Below are positions 56,382 to 64,000 of a DNA stretch of 64,000 nt, piece by piece. The position numbers and the translations under genes are program-made. A model generated the notes under the pieces. That model had not been told where the DNA came from. It made no database searches and saw only the letters and a program-made list of their open reading frames with translations. Source of the DNA: Arthrobacter gandavensis (lineage in GTDB: Bacteria; Actinomycetota; Actinomycetes; Actinomycetales; Micrococcaceae); NCBI RefSeq assembly GCF_015355785.1, contig NZ_JADKYW010000003.1, positions 370,231 to 434,230 on the forward strand. Direction: 5' to 3'. Numbering within the stretch: the first letter of the stretch is position 1; each line of letters starts with the position of its first letter.

Positions 56382-56488
56382 CCCCAGGTGCCATACTTGC
56401 CCGCCGGACGGGCCGGGTTAGGCGGCTTTAATACTCCAAGCGAGCTCTGCGAGCGAAGGAGTTTCGTTGCCGCCGTTCCGGCCCGCCC
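56382..56488. repeat. Structured direct repeat, copy 2
   Basis: Same 107-bp element with four visible base changes, all outside the four stems (GA/TT before the hairpin, C/T in an internal loop, C/T in the terminal loop). Hairpin at 56410-56484. The conserved stems suggest a selected RNA or cruciform structure. Confidence 0.85.
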
Positions 56489-56588
56489 GGCTGGCGGACC
56501 CGCGGGCGGCCGTCGCAGCGCGACACCCCGGAGGGCACCAGCCAGCCACCACAACCCGGTAGACCAACAGACAACCCGGGCCACAAAA

Positions 56589-56624
56589 CAGCCAGCCCCA
56601 GTCCTTCCGGACCGGGGCTGGCTG
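56589..56624 (-). terminator. Intrinsic terminator after icd
   Basis: CAGCCAGCCCC/GGGGCTGGCTG stem (56589-56599 with 56614-56624), followed on the minus strand by TTTTG. Confidence 0.85.
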
Positions 56625-56648
56625 CTTATTGCTGTGAAGCTTGGGGAC

Positions 56649-57869
56649 TTAGCCCAGGCGCACCTTGAGGTTCTCATCCAGTGCGGCGAGGAATTCCTCG
56701 GTGGTCAGGTACGGCTGGTCGGGTCCGACCAGCAGTGCCAGGTCCTTGGTCATCTTGCCGGATTCGACCGTCTTGACGACTACGTCTTCAAGGGTCTCGG
56801 CGAAGTTAATGACCTCGGGGGTGTTGTCCAGCTTGCCGCGGTGCATCAGGCCACGAGTCCACGCGAAGATCGAAGCGATCGGGTTGGTGGAGGTGGGCTT
56901 GCCCTGCTGGTGCTGGCGGTAGTGACGGGTCACGGTACCGTGTGCGGCCTCAGCCTCGACGGTCTTTCCGTCCGGGGTCATGAGTACGGAGGTCATGAGA
57001 CCCAGCGAGCCGAAGCCCTGGGCAACCGTGTCCGACTGGACGTCGCCGTCGTAGTTCTTGCAGGCCCAGACGTAGCCGCCTTCCCACTTCATCGCGGAGG
57101 CAACCATGTCATCGATCAGGCGGTGCTCGTAAGTGAGGCCGGCTGCTTCGAACTGGTCCTTGAACTCGGCGTCGAAGACTTCCTGGAACAGGTCCTTGAA
57201 CTGGCCGTCATAGGCCTTCAGGATCGTGTTCTTGGTGGAGAGGTACACCGGGTAGTTGCGCTGCAGGCCGTAGGCGAAGGATGCACGCGCGAAGTCCTTG
57301 ATGGACTCGTTGAAGTTGTACATGCCCATGGCCACGCCGCCCTCTTCGGGGTACGTGACTACCTGGGTCTTGATCTCTTCGCCGCCGTCAGCCGGAGTGA
57401 AGGTCAGGGTGAGGGTGCCGGCACCCGGAACCTTGAAGTTGGTGGCCTTGTACTGGTCGCCGTGGGCGTGGCGGCCAATGATGATCGGCTTGTTCCAGCC
57501 GGGAACCAGGCGAGGGATGTTGGAGATGATGATCGGTTCGCGGAAGACGACGCCGCCGAGGATGTTACGGATGGTTCCGTTCGGGGAAACCCACATCTTC
57601 TTCAGGCCGAATTCTTCAACGCGGGCCTCATCGGGGGTGATGGTTGCGCACTTGACGCCCACGCCGTGTTCCTTGATGGCATTGGCTGCGTCGATGGTGA
57701 CCTGGTCGTCCGTGGCGTCACGGTTCTGGATCGAGAGGTCGTAGTACTTCAGGTCTACGTCCAGGTACGGGTTGATCAGGCGGTCCTTGATGAACTGCCA
57801 GATGATCCGCGTCATCTCGTCGCCGTCGAGCTCTACGACAGAGCCCACAACCTTGATTTTGTCAGCCAC
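56649..57869 (-). CDS. icd: NADP-dependent isocitrate dehydrogenase (eukaryote type)
   Basis: TCA-cycle enzyme giving 2-oxoglutarate, CO2 and NADPH. The sequence ([68 protein letters not shown]) is of the homodimeric type II form, 406 residues, not the ~740-residue monomeric form of many actinobacteria. Substrate Arg/Ser and Mg2+ Asp motifs are intact. The start is GTG 57869, which follows an AAGGAG-like site. It stands alone between the repeat region and purH. Confidence 0.95.
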   Translation of the reverse strand: MADKIKVVGSVVELDGDEMTRIIWQFIKDRLINPYLDVDLKYYDLSIQNRDATDDQVTIDAANAIKEHGVGVKCATITPDEARVEEFGLKKMWVSPNGTIRNILGGVVFREPIIISNIPRLVPGWNKPIIIGRHAHGDQYKATNFKVPGAGTLTLTFTPADGGEEIKTQVVTYPEEGGVAMGMYNFNESIKDFARASFAYGLQRNYPVYLSTKNTILKAYDGQFKDLFQEVFDAEFKDQFEAAGLTYEHRLIDDMVASAMKWEGGYVWACKNYDGDVQSDTVAQGFGSLGLMTSVLMTPDGKTVEAEAAHGTVTRHYRQHQQGKPTSTNPIASIFAWTRGLMHRGKLDNTPEVINFAETLEDVVVKTVESGKMTKDLALLVGPDQPYLTTEEFLAALDENLKVRLG

Positions 57870-57981
57870 ACGGTCTCCTTGTGGAATGGGGGTCCGGACA
57901 TGGCTTTAGACATGCGGGGACCCGGCTTTTGGGTCTGGTTTCTGTGTCCAACTATGCCACAGCGCAGAAGTGCACCCTAAA

Positions 57982-58020
57982 CCGCGGGCCGCATGCGGAC
58001 ATCATCCGCGCGGCCCGCGG
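57982..58020 (-). terminator. Hairpin after purH
   Basis: Perfect 11-bp stem CCGCGGGCCGC/GCGGCCCGCGG with an inner GCGGA/TCCGC stem, 22 nt past purH; GGTTTAGGG follows on the minus strand. Confidence 0.7.
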
Positions 58021-58041
58021 GCGGGCGTTGCCGGTGGGTTA

Positions 58042-59655
58042 CTAGTGGAAGAAGTGGCGGGCGCCGGTGAAGTACATTGGCACGCCTGCTGCGTTCGCTG
58101 CAGCGATGACCTCCTCGTCGCGGACGGATCCGCCCGGCTGCACGATGGCGCGGACGCCGGCGTTCAGCAGGATCTCGAGGCCGTCGGCGAAGGGGAAGAA
58201 GGCGTCCGACGCCGCGACGGCACCGCGGGCGCGCTCATCGCCTTCGCCTGCCAGCGTGTTCGCGCGCTCGACGGCGAGCCTGCAGGAGTCAACACGGTTC
58301 ACCTGTCCCATGCCCACACCAACGGAGGCGCCGTCGCGGGCCAGCAGGATCGCGTTCGACTTTGCGGCACGGACTGCACGCCACGCGAAGACGAGGTCCG
58401 CCAGGGTCTGCTCGTCTGCGGGTTCACCGGCTGCGAGTGTCCAGTTCGCCGGATCGTCGCCTTCGGCTTCCACGGTGTCCGGCTGTTGCATCAGCACACC
58501 GCCGGAAACCTGGCGGAACTCCAGCGGGTTGCGTCCGTAGCCGTCCGGAAGGGTGAGCAGGCGGATGTTCTTCTTGCGGGAAAGGATCTCAACTGCCTCG
58601 GGCTCGAAGTCCGGAGCGATGACAACCTCGGTGAAGATGTCCTTGACCGTCTCCGCCATGCCGGCCGTGACCGTCCGGTTCGCTGCAATCACACCACCGT
58701 AGGCCGACACGGGATCGCACGCGTGTGCCTTCAGGTGCGCGTTGGCGATCGGATCCGAGGCATCCGGGGACGCCACCGCGACGCCGCACGGGTTGGCGTG
58801 CTTGACGACGGCGACTGCCGGCTCGTCGAAGTCGAACGCGGCGCGCAGGGCGGCATCGGCGTCGACGTAGTTGTTGTAGGACATCGCCTTGCCGTGCAGC
58901 TGGTCTGCCTGTGCGACTCCGGGCATCGAATCCCGGTCCGCGTAGAGTGCAGCAGCCTGGTGCGGGTTCTCGCCGTAGCGCAGCACCTCGGAACGCTCCA
59001 GTGCCATACCGGTGTAGGCGGGCCAGGCCGCCCCTTCCTCGGTGCCGTCGCCGAACTGCGCGGCAGTCCATTTGGCCACAGCCGTGTCATACGCGGCGGT
59101 GTGGGCGAACGCTTCCGCGGCCAGCCGGCGTCGTGCGTTCAGGTCAAAGCCGCCTTCAGCGGCAGCAGCGGTGACAGCGGAGTACCTGGCCGGGTCCACC
59201 ACTACTGCGACGGAGGGGTGGTTCTTGGCGGCGGCACGGACCATGGACGGGCCGCCGATGTCGATCTGCTCAACGACGTCGTCCCGTGCGGCGCCGGACT
59301 TCACCGTCTCGACGAACGGGTACAGGTTCACGACCACCAGGTCGAAGGCCTCGATGCCGAGCTCCTCCAGCTGGTCCCTGTGGTCCTGGCGCCGGCGGTC
59401 GGCCAGGATGCCGGCGTGCACGCGCGGGTGGAGGGTCTTGACACGGCCATCCAGGCATTCCTGAAAACCGGTAACCTCGGCAACCTCAGTGACCTCGATG
59501 CCTGCTGCGGCGATCTGCTTGGCGGTGGAACCGGTGGAGACGATGCTGACCCCGGCTGCGGCGAGGCCCTGGGCCAGTTCCGTCAGGCCGGTCTTGTCGT
59601 AGACCGAGATGAGGGCCCGGCGGATGGGTACACGGTCAAGGGGGGTGTTGCTCAC
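58042..59655 (-). CDS. purH: PurH bifunctional AICAR transformylase/IMP cyclohydrolase
   Basis: Last two steps of IMP synthesis. The N-terminal MGS-like cyclohydrolase domain ([35 protein letters not shown]) occupies ~1-195 and the AICAR transformylase domain the rest, with [28 protein letters not shown] and the Lys-His pair. About 537 residues, normal. The GTG (59655) with GGAG upstream is chosen; the frame opens 13 codons earlier. It consumes 10-formyl-THF, linking it to folD/glyA/purU. purN is 1.8 kb upstream, beyond an inserted transporter. Confidence 0.95.
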   Translation of the reverse strand: MSNTPLDRVPIRRALISVYDKTGLTELAQGLAAAGVSIVSTGSTAKQIAAAGIEVTEVAEVTGFQECLDGRVKTLHPRVHAGILADRRRQDHRDQLEELGIEAFDLVVVNLYPFVETVKSGAARDDVVEQIDIGGPSMVRAAAKNHPSVAVVVDPARYSAVTAAAAEGGFDLNARRRLAAEAFAHTAAYDTAVAKWTAAQFGDGTEEGAAWPAYTGMALERSEVLRYGENPHQAAALYADRDSMPGVAQADQLHGKAMSYNNYVDADAALRAAFDFDEPAVAVVKHANPCGVAVASPDASDPIANAHLKAHACDPVSAYGGVIAANRTVTAGMAETVKDIFTEVVIAPDFEPEAVEILSRKKNIRLLTLPDGYGRNPLEFRQVSGGVLMQQPDTVEAEGDDPANWTLAAGEPADEQTLADLVFAWRAVRAAKSNAILLARDGASVGVGMGQVNRVDSCRLAVERANTLAGEGDERARGAVAASDAFFPFADGLEILLNAGVRAIVQPGGSVRDEEVIAAANAAGVPMYFTGARHFFH

Positions 59656-60047
59656 GGGGAAGTCACTCCAACTGGGTATCGGCGAACGATGCACGCGCCG
59701 CCCGTGGGCGGCCCAAGGATGAGTTTATGCCTTGGCCGCTCCGGGGACAGGTCCGCGGGGTAATAGTTGCCGGCGCGGCCGTCACCCGTTTGACGCGACC
59801 GGTTTTTGTGATGCGGGAGGCGGCCCGGGGCGGGGACGCACCGCGGCCCGGGTTTGGATGCATGGCGGCGCGGGGAGGGCGAACCGAGGCCCGGGGCGGG
59901 CGAACGGGTGCCCGGGGGTGCGAACGGAGGCGGGGCGGGCGCACGCAACGTTACGGGGAGCGGCCGCCTTCCGGCGCCGGGCGTTGTAGAGTTTCCCCCA
60001 GTTAGTGCATTGATGACTATAAGTGCCGGCGGAAGGCCCTCCACCCC
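59656..60047. other. GC-rich spacer between purH and the MFS gene
   Basis: About 390 nt without a credible gene. It should hold the divergent promoters of purH and the MFS transporter. The segment 59877-59940 carries three degenerate 20-21-bp repeats with a shared GCGAAC core. GGCGGAAGG before 60048 may serve as the MFS ribosome site. I see no convincing ZTP aptamer before purH. Confidence 0.5.
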
Positions 60048-61400
60048 ATGACCACGACCCATGCCCTGCCTACGGGCGACGAAGTAGTCCAGAACCTCCC
60101 CTGGCGCTGGCGGGTTCAGGGCAAGATCTTCCTGATCGGCGGGCTGGGTTTTATGTTCGATGCCTGGGACGTGACGCTCAACGGCGTGCTCATCCCCCTC
60201 CTTTCCCAGGAATGGAACCTCGTGCCGGCCCAGGCAGCCTGGATCGGCACGGCGAACCTGCTGGGAATGGCCATCGGCGCGTTTCTCTGGGGTTCGATTG
60301 CGGACGCGATCGGACGGAAACAGGCCTTCACCGCCACGCTGCTGATCTTCTCGATCTTCACCGTCGCCGGCGCGTTTGCCCCGGACATCGCGTGGTTCTG
60401 CGTCTTTCGATTCCTGGCAGGCGTGGGGCTGGGCGGCTGCGTTCCGGTGGACTACGCGCTGGTTGGTGAATTCACCCCGCGCAGGCAGCGCGGCCGGGTG
60501 CTTACCGCCATGGACGGCTGGTGGCCGGTGGGTGCGGCACTTTGCGGCGTCACCTCCGCCGTCATCATGGCGACGGTCGCGGACTGGCGCTGGACCATGC
60601 TGATTATGGTCATCCCGGCGCTGCTGATCTTCTGGGTCCGCCGTTCAGTGCCCGAGTCCCCGCTGTTCCTGGTCCGCAAGGGCCGCACCGAGGAAGCCGG
60701 CGCCGTCATCAATGACCTGATCCGCCGTACGGGAGGAACGCAGACTGAGTGGCGGCTTCCGGAACCGGAGCCTGCGCAGAAGTTTTCCCTGAAGACCACC
60801 GGCAGCCAGCTTGCCGACCTCTGGCGGAGTAACCCGAAATCCACGGTGACTGCGTGGTCGCTGTTCGTGACCGTCCTCCTGGTCTACTACCTGGCCCTGC
60901 AGTGGATGCCCAAGATCCTCGTGGATGCCGGCTATGCCGAGTACAAGGCGTTCCTGACGACGTCCGGCATGGCTGCGGTGGGCCTGCTGGGTGTGGTTGC
61001 TGCCGCGCTGCTGGTGGAGCGGGTCGGCCGGAAGTGGCTGCTCGGAATCACTGGTCCCGCGGCTGCGGCTTCACTGGTTGTGGTGGCCCTGGTTGTTGAT
61101 GTTCCGGCTGCTGCGACAACCTGGCTTCTGGTCTACGGATTTGTGGTGCAGGTGGCCATTCCGGTGCTCTACACCTATGTTTCCGAGCTCTACCCCACCC
61201 GGCTGCGCGCCAGTGGATTTGGCTGGGCGTCTACGGCCTCCCGGGTTGGTGCCGGGTTCGGTCCCCTGCTGTTCGTTTCCGTGCTGTGGCCCTACCTGGG
61301 ACTGCCGCTGTCCTTTGCCGCAGCCGGACTGCTTGTGCTGGCTGCGGTGCTGTGGATGGCGAAGTTCTCGCCGGAAACCCGGGGGGCTGCGCTGGACTAG
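60048..61400 (+). CDS. MFS transporter
   Basis: Twelve-helix secondary transporter, 450 residues, of the sugar/organic-acid porter group. The N-terminal half shows FDAWDVTLNGVLIPLL and the MFS loop WGSIADAIGRKQAF; the 5th-6th helix region has RFLAGVGLGGCVPVDYALVGEFTP and the mid-loop PESPLFLVRKGR. The C-terminal half has LLVERVGRKWLLG and YVSELYPTRLRASGFGWAS. Substrate unknown (niacin-, aromatic-acid- or sugar-like carriers share these motifs). It is inserted between purN and purH on the opposite strand. Confidence 0.87.
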   Translation: MTTTHALPTGDEVVQNLPWRWRVQGKIFLIGGLGFMFDAWDVTLNGVLIPLLSQEWNLVPAQAAWIGTANLLGMAIGAFLWGSIADAIGRKQAFTATLLIFSIFTVAGAFAPDIAWFCVFRFLAGVGLGGCVPVDYALVGEFTPRRQRGRVLTAMDGWWPVGAALCGVTSAVIMATVADWRWTMLIMVIPALLIFWVRRSVPESPLFLVRKGRTEEAGAVINDLIRRTGGTQTEWRLPEPEPAQKFSLKTTGSQLADLWRSNPKSTVTAWSLFVTVLLVYYLALQWMPKILVDAGYAEYKAFLTTSGMAAVGLLGVVAAALLVERVGRKWLLGITGPAAAASLVVVALVVDVPAAATTWLLVYGFVVQVAIPVLYTYVSELYPTRLRASGFGWASTASRVGAGFGPLLFVSVLWPYLGLPLSFAAAGLLVLAAVLWMAKFSPETRGAALD

Positions 61401-61452
61401 GGGTTTCGACGGCCGTAGCCGGGCTGTATGCCCGGTGCCGGGCTGTCCGGCG

Positions 61453-61490
61453 TAGAGCCGCGGGAGTCCGGTTTAGAGCCGCGGGAGTCC
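61453..61490. repeat. 17-bp direct duplication at the purN 3' end
   Basis: TAGAGCCGCGGGAGTCC occurs at 61453-61469 and 61474-61490. The second copy is the last codons and stop of purN; the first is an extra copy just outside, 21 nt away. Confidence 0.85.
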
Positions 61491-62051
61491 TTCTTTGCTG
61501 ATCTTGCGGAGTGTCTCGATCAGGAGCCGGCGTTCCTGCACCTTGATGCGCTCGTGCAGCGTCTCCTCGGTATCGCCGTCGAGCACCTCCACTGCTGTCT
61601 GGGCGAGGATCGGACCCGTGTCCACACCGGCGTCGGCAATATGAACCGTGCAGCCGGTGACCTTTACCCCGTACGCGAGTGCGTCCCGCACACCGTGCGC
61701 ACCGGGGAAGGACGGAAGCAGCGCGGGATGCGTGTTGACGTAGCGGCCCTCGAACGTATCGATGAAGTGTTCGTCCACTATGCGCATGAATCCGGAGGAG
61801 AGGACGACGTCGGGTTCGTAGGATTCCACCGTCTCGGTCAGGGCGCGGTTCCAGTCCGCACGGACCGGATAATCCTTGAAGTTCACCACGAATGTCTCGT
61901 ATCCGGCTGCGGCAGCACGTTCTACGCCGTAGGTTCCGGTCCTGTCCGCACCGACGGCGGCGATTTCGACGTCGAGCTCCCCTGCCACAACGGCGTCGAG
62001 GACGGCCTGGAGGTTTGACCCGGTGCCGGAAACCAGAACAACAATTCGCAT
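61473..62051 (-). CDS. purN: Phosphoribosylglycinamide formyltransferase
   Basis: Third step of purine synthesis: GAR + 10-formyl-THF to FGAR. N-terminal MRIVVLVSGTGSNLQAVLDAV binds phosphate; catalytic block VNTHPALLPSFPGAHGVRDALAYG holds the Asn-His pair, and the Asp lies in VHIADAGVDTGPIL. 192 residues, normal. The ATG 62051 lies 6 nt after TAAGGT, consistent with a leaderless start. Divergent from the small membrane protein gene with only 39 nt between. Confidence 0.95.
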   Translation of the reverse strand: MRIVVLVSGTGSNLQAVLDAVVAGELDVEIAAVGADRTGTYGVERAAAAGYETFVVNFKDYPVRADWNRALTETVESYEPDVVLSSGFMRIVDEHFIDTFEGRYVNTHPALLPSFPGAHGVRDALAYGVKVTGCTVHIADAGVDTGPILAQTAVEVLDGDTEETLHERIKVQERRLLIETLRKISKEGLPRL

Positions 62052-62090
62052 GTGTCAACCTTAGGTCGAAGCGTCACCTAGGCTTAAACC

Positions 62091-62534
62091 ATGACTAACG
62101 ACGGCCCTGATGTACGCCCGCGACCGCCGTTTCCGCCGGCTACCCGCAAACCGGAGCCCTCTGAGGCGCAGTCCAGGGAAGCCCGGTCCTACATGTGGGT
62201 GTTCATCGCCCTGCTGCTGGGAATGCTGCTCAGTGCCGATTTGATGCTGCCCTGGAAGCTGCTTCCGCTGATGCTGGGTATTGCGGCTGTAGTCGTCAGC
62301 ATCATCACCCTGGTGAAGGTTGTCCGGTATGGTCTGGGCGCGTTTATGCGCATCGTGGTCTCGATGGGTCTGGCCGCGGGTGCGTTTATGACGCTGGGTG
62401 TGGCTGCCCAGGTGGCGCTGTGGCCGCTTACCGCCAAATACGAGACCTGCATGCAGTCTGCCCTAACGGTCCAGGCCACGGAGACCTGCACCAAGGACTA
62501 CCTGACTTTCGGTGGGATGCTTCCCCAGCCGTAG
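62091..62534 (+). CDS. Three-helix membrane protein of unknown function
   Basis: 147 residues: a polar, Pro-rich ~30-residue N-terminus, helix 1 (YMWVFIALLLGMLLSADLML), helix 2 (LPLMLGIAAVVVSIITLVKVV), helix 3 (MRIVVSMGLAAGAFMTLGVAAQV), then an external tail with two Cys (YETCMQSALTVQATETCTKDY) that could form a disulfide. No domain recognised. ATG 62091 lies 6 nt after TAGGCT, suggesting a leaderless start. Convergent with the DUF6350 gene. Confidence 0.75.
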   Translation: MTNDGPDVRPRPPFPPATRKPEPSEAQSREARSYMWVFIALLLGMLLSADLMLPWKLLPLMLGIAAVVVSIITLVKVVRYGLGAFMRIVVSMGLAAGAFMTLGVAAQVALWPLTAKYETCMQSALTVQATETCTKDYLTFGGMLPQP

Positions 62535-62567
62535 CTTCGGCTGCCCTGCAGCTAGTGCGTTCTGCCG

Positions 62568-63881
62568 CTACGCCTTTGTTGAGGCAGCTACCGGGCGCCT
62601 TGAGCCTTCACGTTCCAGCCAGGGGCCAGCGGCGTAGCCAATAACGACGCCGACGGCGACTTCTGCTGCGATCCAGATTCCGGTCCAGAGCGGGTCGGGG
62701 CCGATCTCGATGAATCTGCCGATGCCAAGCGATCCGCGGGCGATCAGTGCCGCAGCTGCTGCCAGGAGTCCTGACACCAGTCCGATTACGGCGCCGAGGC
62801 AGATGGTCGACACGGATGCCGTGAACCACCTGGCGCTGATCTTGATGGAGATCCATTCGTCGAAATGGTTCTCTCCCTCGCGCAGGAACCACCATCCTGC
62901 CAGCACTCCTGCCACGACGGGGATGAGCAGTGCCGCGTAGGCGTATTCGGGCTGTCCGCTGGGAAGGGCTGCCAGTACCGGGACCGCGGGCAGCGGCCCG
63001 ACAGTAGTTTCGAGCGGGCTGATGATGCTTCCGGTCCCGATGCTGAATCCCGCACCAGATGCCCAGGCGAGTGTCCACACCACCAGGTTTGGCAGCAGCC
63101 CCAGCTGCGCGACGGTGAGGACGATGCCTCCGATGATTCCGGCGTCGAGCTTTTGGTAGACGGTTGCGATCTCTGCCCAGCTCAGTGCCAGTGCCACTAC
63201 CAGCAGAACTGCTGCGAGTCCGACAGCTGCCACGATTCCGATGACTCCGGCCCGGATGGCAGCCCACAGGTAGGATCCGGCCCAGCGTGAATGCTGGCTG
63301 GTTCTTGCTATCCAGTCTGTAAGGTCGACTCCGATAAGCCGCACCCAGGAACCGGCTTCAATTCTGGCTCCGATGATCACACCGAGTCCTGCTGCGATGA
63401 GTGGTATCAGTCCGCCCGCAGCGAGGGAGATGCTTACGTCCTCGTTTGCGGAGAAGTATGCCGCAGCTGTCCCCAGCAATGCGTAGGTTCCCAGCGCTCC
63501 GAGCAGTGCCTGCCATAGCTGGTCTGTGTAGCAGGCGCGTGCGAGTCTGCGTCCTGCTCTCCAGCAGAGGAAGAAGGGTATAAGTGTCAGGCCCAGCGGG
63601 ATAAGGGACAGCAGTCCTCCGGATTCTTCCGGGCCGGCCGTTCCTGCCGGGAATGTCATTGACAGCGGTACTCCGTGCAGCAGCAGCCAGGCTTGCCCGC
63701 TCAGCCGTGCCAGGGAAGCGTAGTCCCGGTCTGAGAACCCGTTTGCTGCCCACACTCCGGTGAGCGGCAGGATCACCACCAGGGCTGACAGTACTGCTGC
63801 CTGGCCGAGTTCGAACATTCCCTGCAGCCAGAGTGGCATGGGCAGCACACCCGGTTTCTTCGGGCGCTTAAAGAGTTTCAT
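62568..63881 (-). CDS. DUF6350 family membrane protein
   Basis: Polytopic protein of 437 residues with about ten hydrophobic helices, of the DUF6350 (PerM-like) family found next to purN/purH and sucCD in actinobacteria; a mycobacterial member, PerM, works in cell division. The sequence has conserved LPLTGVWAANG-type and RIGVDLTDWIARTSQHSRWAG-type blocks. N-terminal MKLFKRPKKPGVLPMPLWLQG is cytoplasmic and basic. Upstream AGAAAGCG may serve as the ribosome site. It is upstream of purN on the same strand. Confidence 0.82.
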   Translation of the reverse strand: MKLFKRPKKPGVLPMPLWLQGMFELGQAAVLSALVVILPLTGVWAANGFSDRDYASLARLSGQAWLLLHGVPLSMTFPAGTAGPEESGGLLSLIPLGLTLIPFFLCWRAGRRLARACYTDQLWQALLGALGTYALLGTAAAYFSANEDVSISLAAGGLIPLIAAGLGVIIGARIEAGSWVRLIGVDLTDWIARTSQHSRWAGSYLWAAIRAGVIGIVAAVGLAAVLLVVALALSWAEIATVYQKLDAGIIGGIVLTVAQLGLLPNLVVWTLAWASGAGFSIGTGSIISPLETTVGPLPAVPVLAALPSGQPEYAYAALLIPVVAGVLAGWWFLREGENHFDEWISIKISARWFTASVSTICLGAVIGLVSGLLAAAAALIARGSLGIGRFIEIGPDPLWTGIWIAAEVAVGVVIGYAAGPWLEREGSRRPVAASTKA

Positions 63882-64000
63882 CGCTTTCTATCGTGCCATT
63901 CTCACGTGTCCCAGCTGTTGAGGGTGCGGGTGTGAGTCGAGGTTTTGGTTTGTAGTGGAGGTGGGCGGGGTTGTGGGGTGTGGGGTGTGGGGTTGGCGGG
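63882..64000. other. Window edge, upstream of DUF6350
   Basis: Leader region of the DUF6350 gene, ending in a G/T-rich low-complexity stretch (repeated GTGGGGT units). No gene can be supported before the edge. Confidence 0.4.

Noticed and set aside
55862..56488. CRISPR-like repetition downstream of and within hsp20
   Set aside because: The 36-bp units are adjacent coding repeats without spacers, and the 107-bp pair is a two-copy hairpin element; no cas gene is near.
56232..57980. 582-codon open frame on the plus strand
   Set aside because: It is the antisense of icd. Long antisense frames are expected in GC-rich genes, and the translation is His/Val/Gly/Asp-rich without any family motif.
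57970..59763. 597-codon plus-strand frame
   Set aside because: Antisense shadow of purH; no domain, no ribosome site, composition typical of reversed codon bias.
59690..59800. Possible ZTP aptamer before purH
   Set aside because: GGTGACGG and CCCCGGAGCGGCC blocks recall the pfl motif, but the invariant GCCTGGGC block and proper P1 pairing are missing.
59652..60062. 136-codon minus-strand frame upstream of purH
   Set aside because: Pro/Arg-rich translation of a GC-rich spacer, no ribosome site, and it overlaps the MFS start.

Overview
High-GC actinobacterial chromosome segment, most likely from Arthrobacter or a close relative in the Micrococcaceae. The evidence is the gene content and order (eno-ftsB-DUF501-ppx; DUF6350-purN-purH; sdhCDAB; glyA-folD), the eukaryote-type NADP isocitrate dehydrogenase, near-total avoidance of TTA codons, and many genes that seem to start directly behind a TANNNT -10 box (leaderless mRNAs). 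No insertion sequence, prophage, integrase, CRISPR array or rRNA is visible; the window looks like core and near-core chromosome.

Layout. 1-6.1 kb: branched-chain amino-acid-type ABC importer livHMGF, with its lipoprotein receptor convergent to it. 6.2 kb: a 73-nt tRNA with a UAA anticodon. 6.5-7.9 kb: type II NADH dehydrogenase. 8.0-13.4 kb (minus): eno, ftsB/divIC, a DUF501-Ppx fusion and a mycosin-like protease. 13.5-23.3 kb (minus): nucleoside uptake and salvage (BMP lipoprotein, ATPase, two permeases, cytidine deaminase, thymidine phosphorylase, DedA protein, adenosine deaminase, MazG). 23.6-26.0 kb: M20 amidohydrolase and mannose-1-phosphate guanylyltransferase. 26.2-29.7 kb: sdhCDAB. 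29.8-37.9 kb: alpha/beta hydrolase, 2H phosphoesterase, trpS, xthA, macrodomain protein, Sap/GAP membrane protein, a two-component system and a thymidylate-kinase-like protein. 37.9-39.3 kb: TerC plus a small acidic lipoprotein behind a yybP-ykoY (Mn2+) riboswitch. 39.4-42.1 kb: NodIJ/DrrAB-like exporter. 42.2-46.1 kb: one-carbon genes folD, glyA and purU, with a ZTP riboswitch before glyA. 46.8-53.6 kb: ROK regulator, MmsAB-ChvE sugar importer and a Gfo/Idh/MocA dehydrogenase. 53.8-56.0 kb: GCS2-type ligase and a CIRCE-controlled Hsp20. 56.0-56.6 kb: gene-free, with two copies of a structured repeat. 56.6-63.9 kb: icd, purH, MFS transporter, purN, a small membrane protein and DUF6350.

The themes are nutrient import coupled to salvage, central carbon and one-carbon metabolism, and RNA or palindrome control: two riboswitches, CIRCE, three CRP/GlxR-like sites and a palindrome shared by the ROK gene and the sugar operon. 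The most unusual items are the class-I-shaped tRNA reading UUA together with a UUA at codon 4 of sdhC, the DUF501-Ppx fusion that keeps an internal ribosome site, the extracytoplasmic domain fused to LivH, the acidic lipoprotein beside TerC, and the paired long-hairpin repeats downstream of hsp20. Start and motif positions were worked out by hand and may be off by a base.
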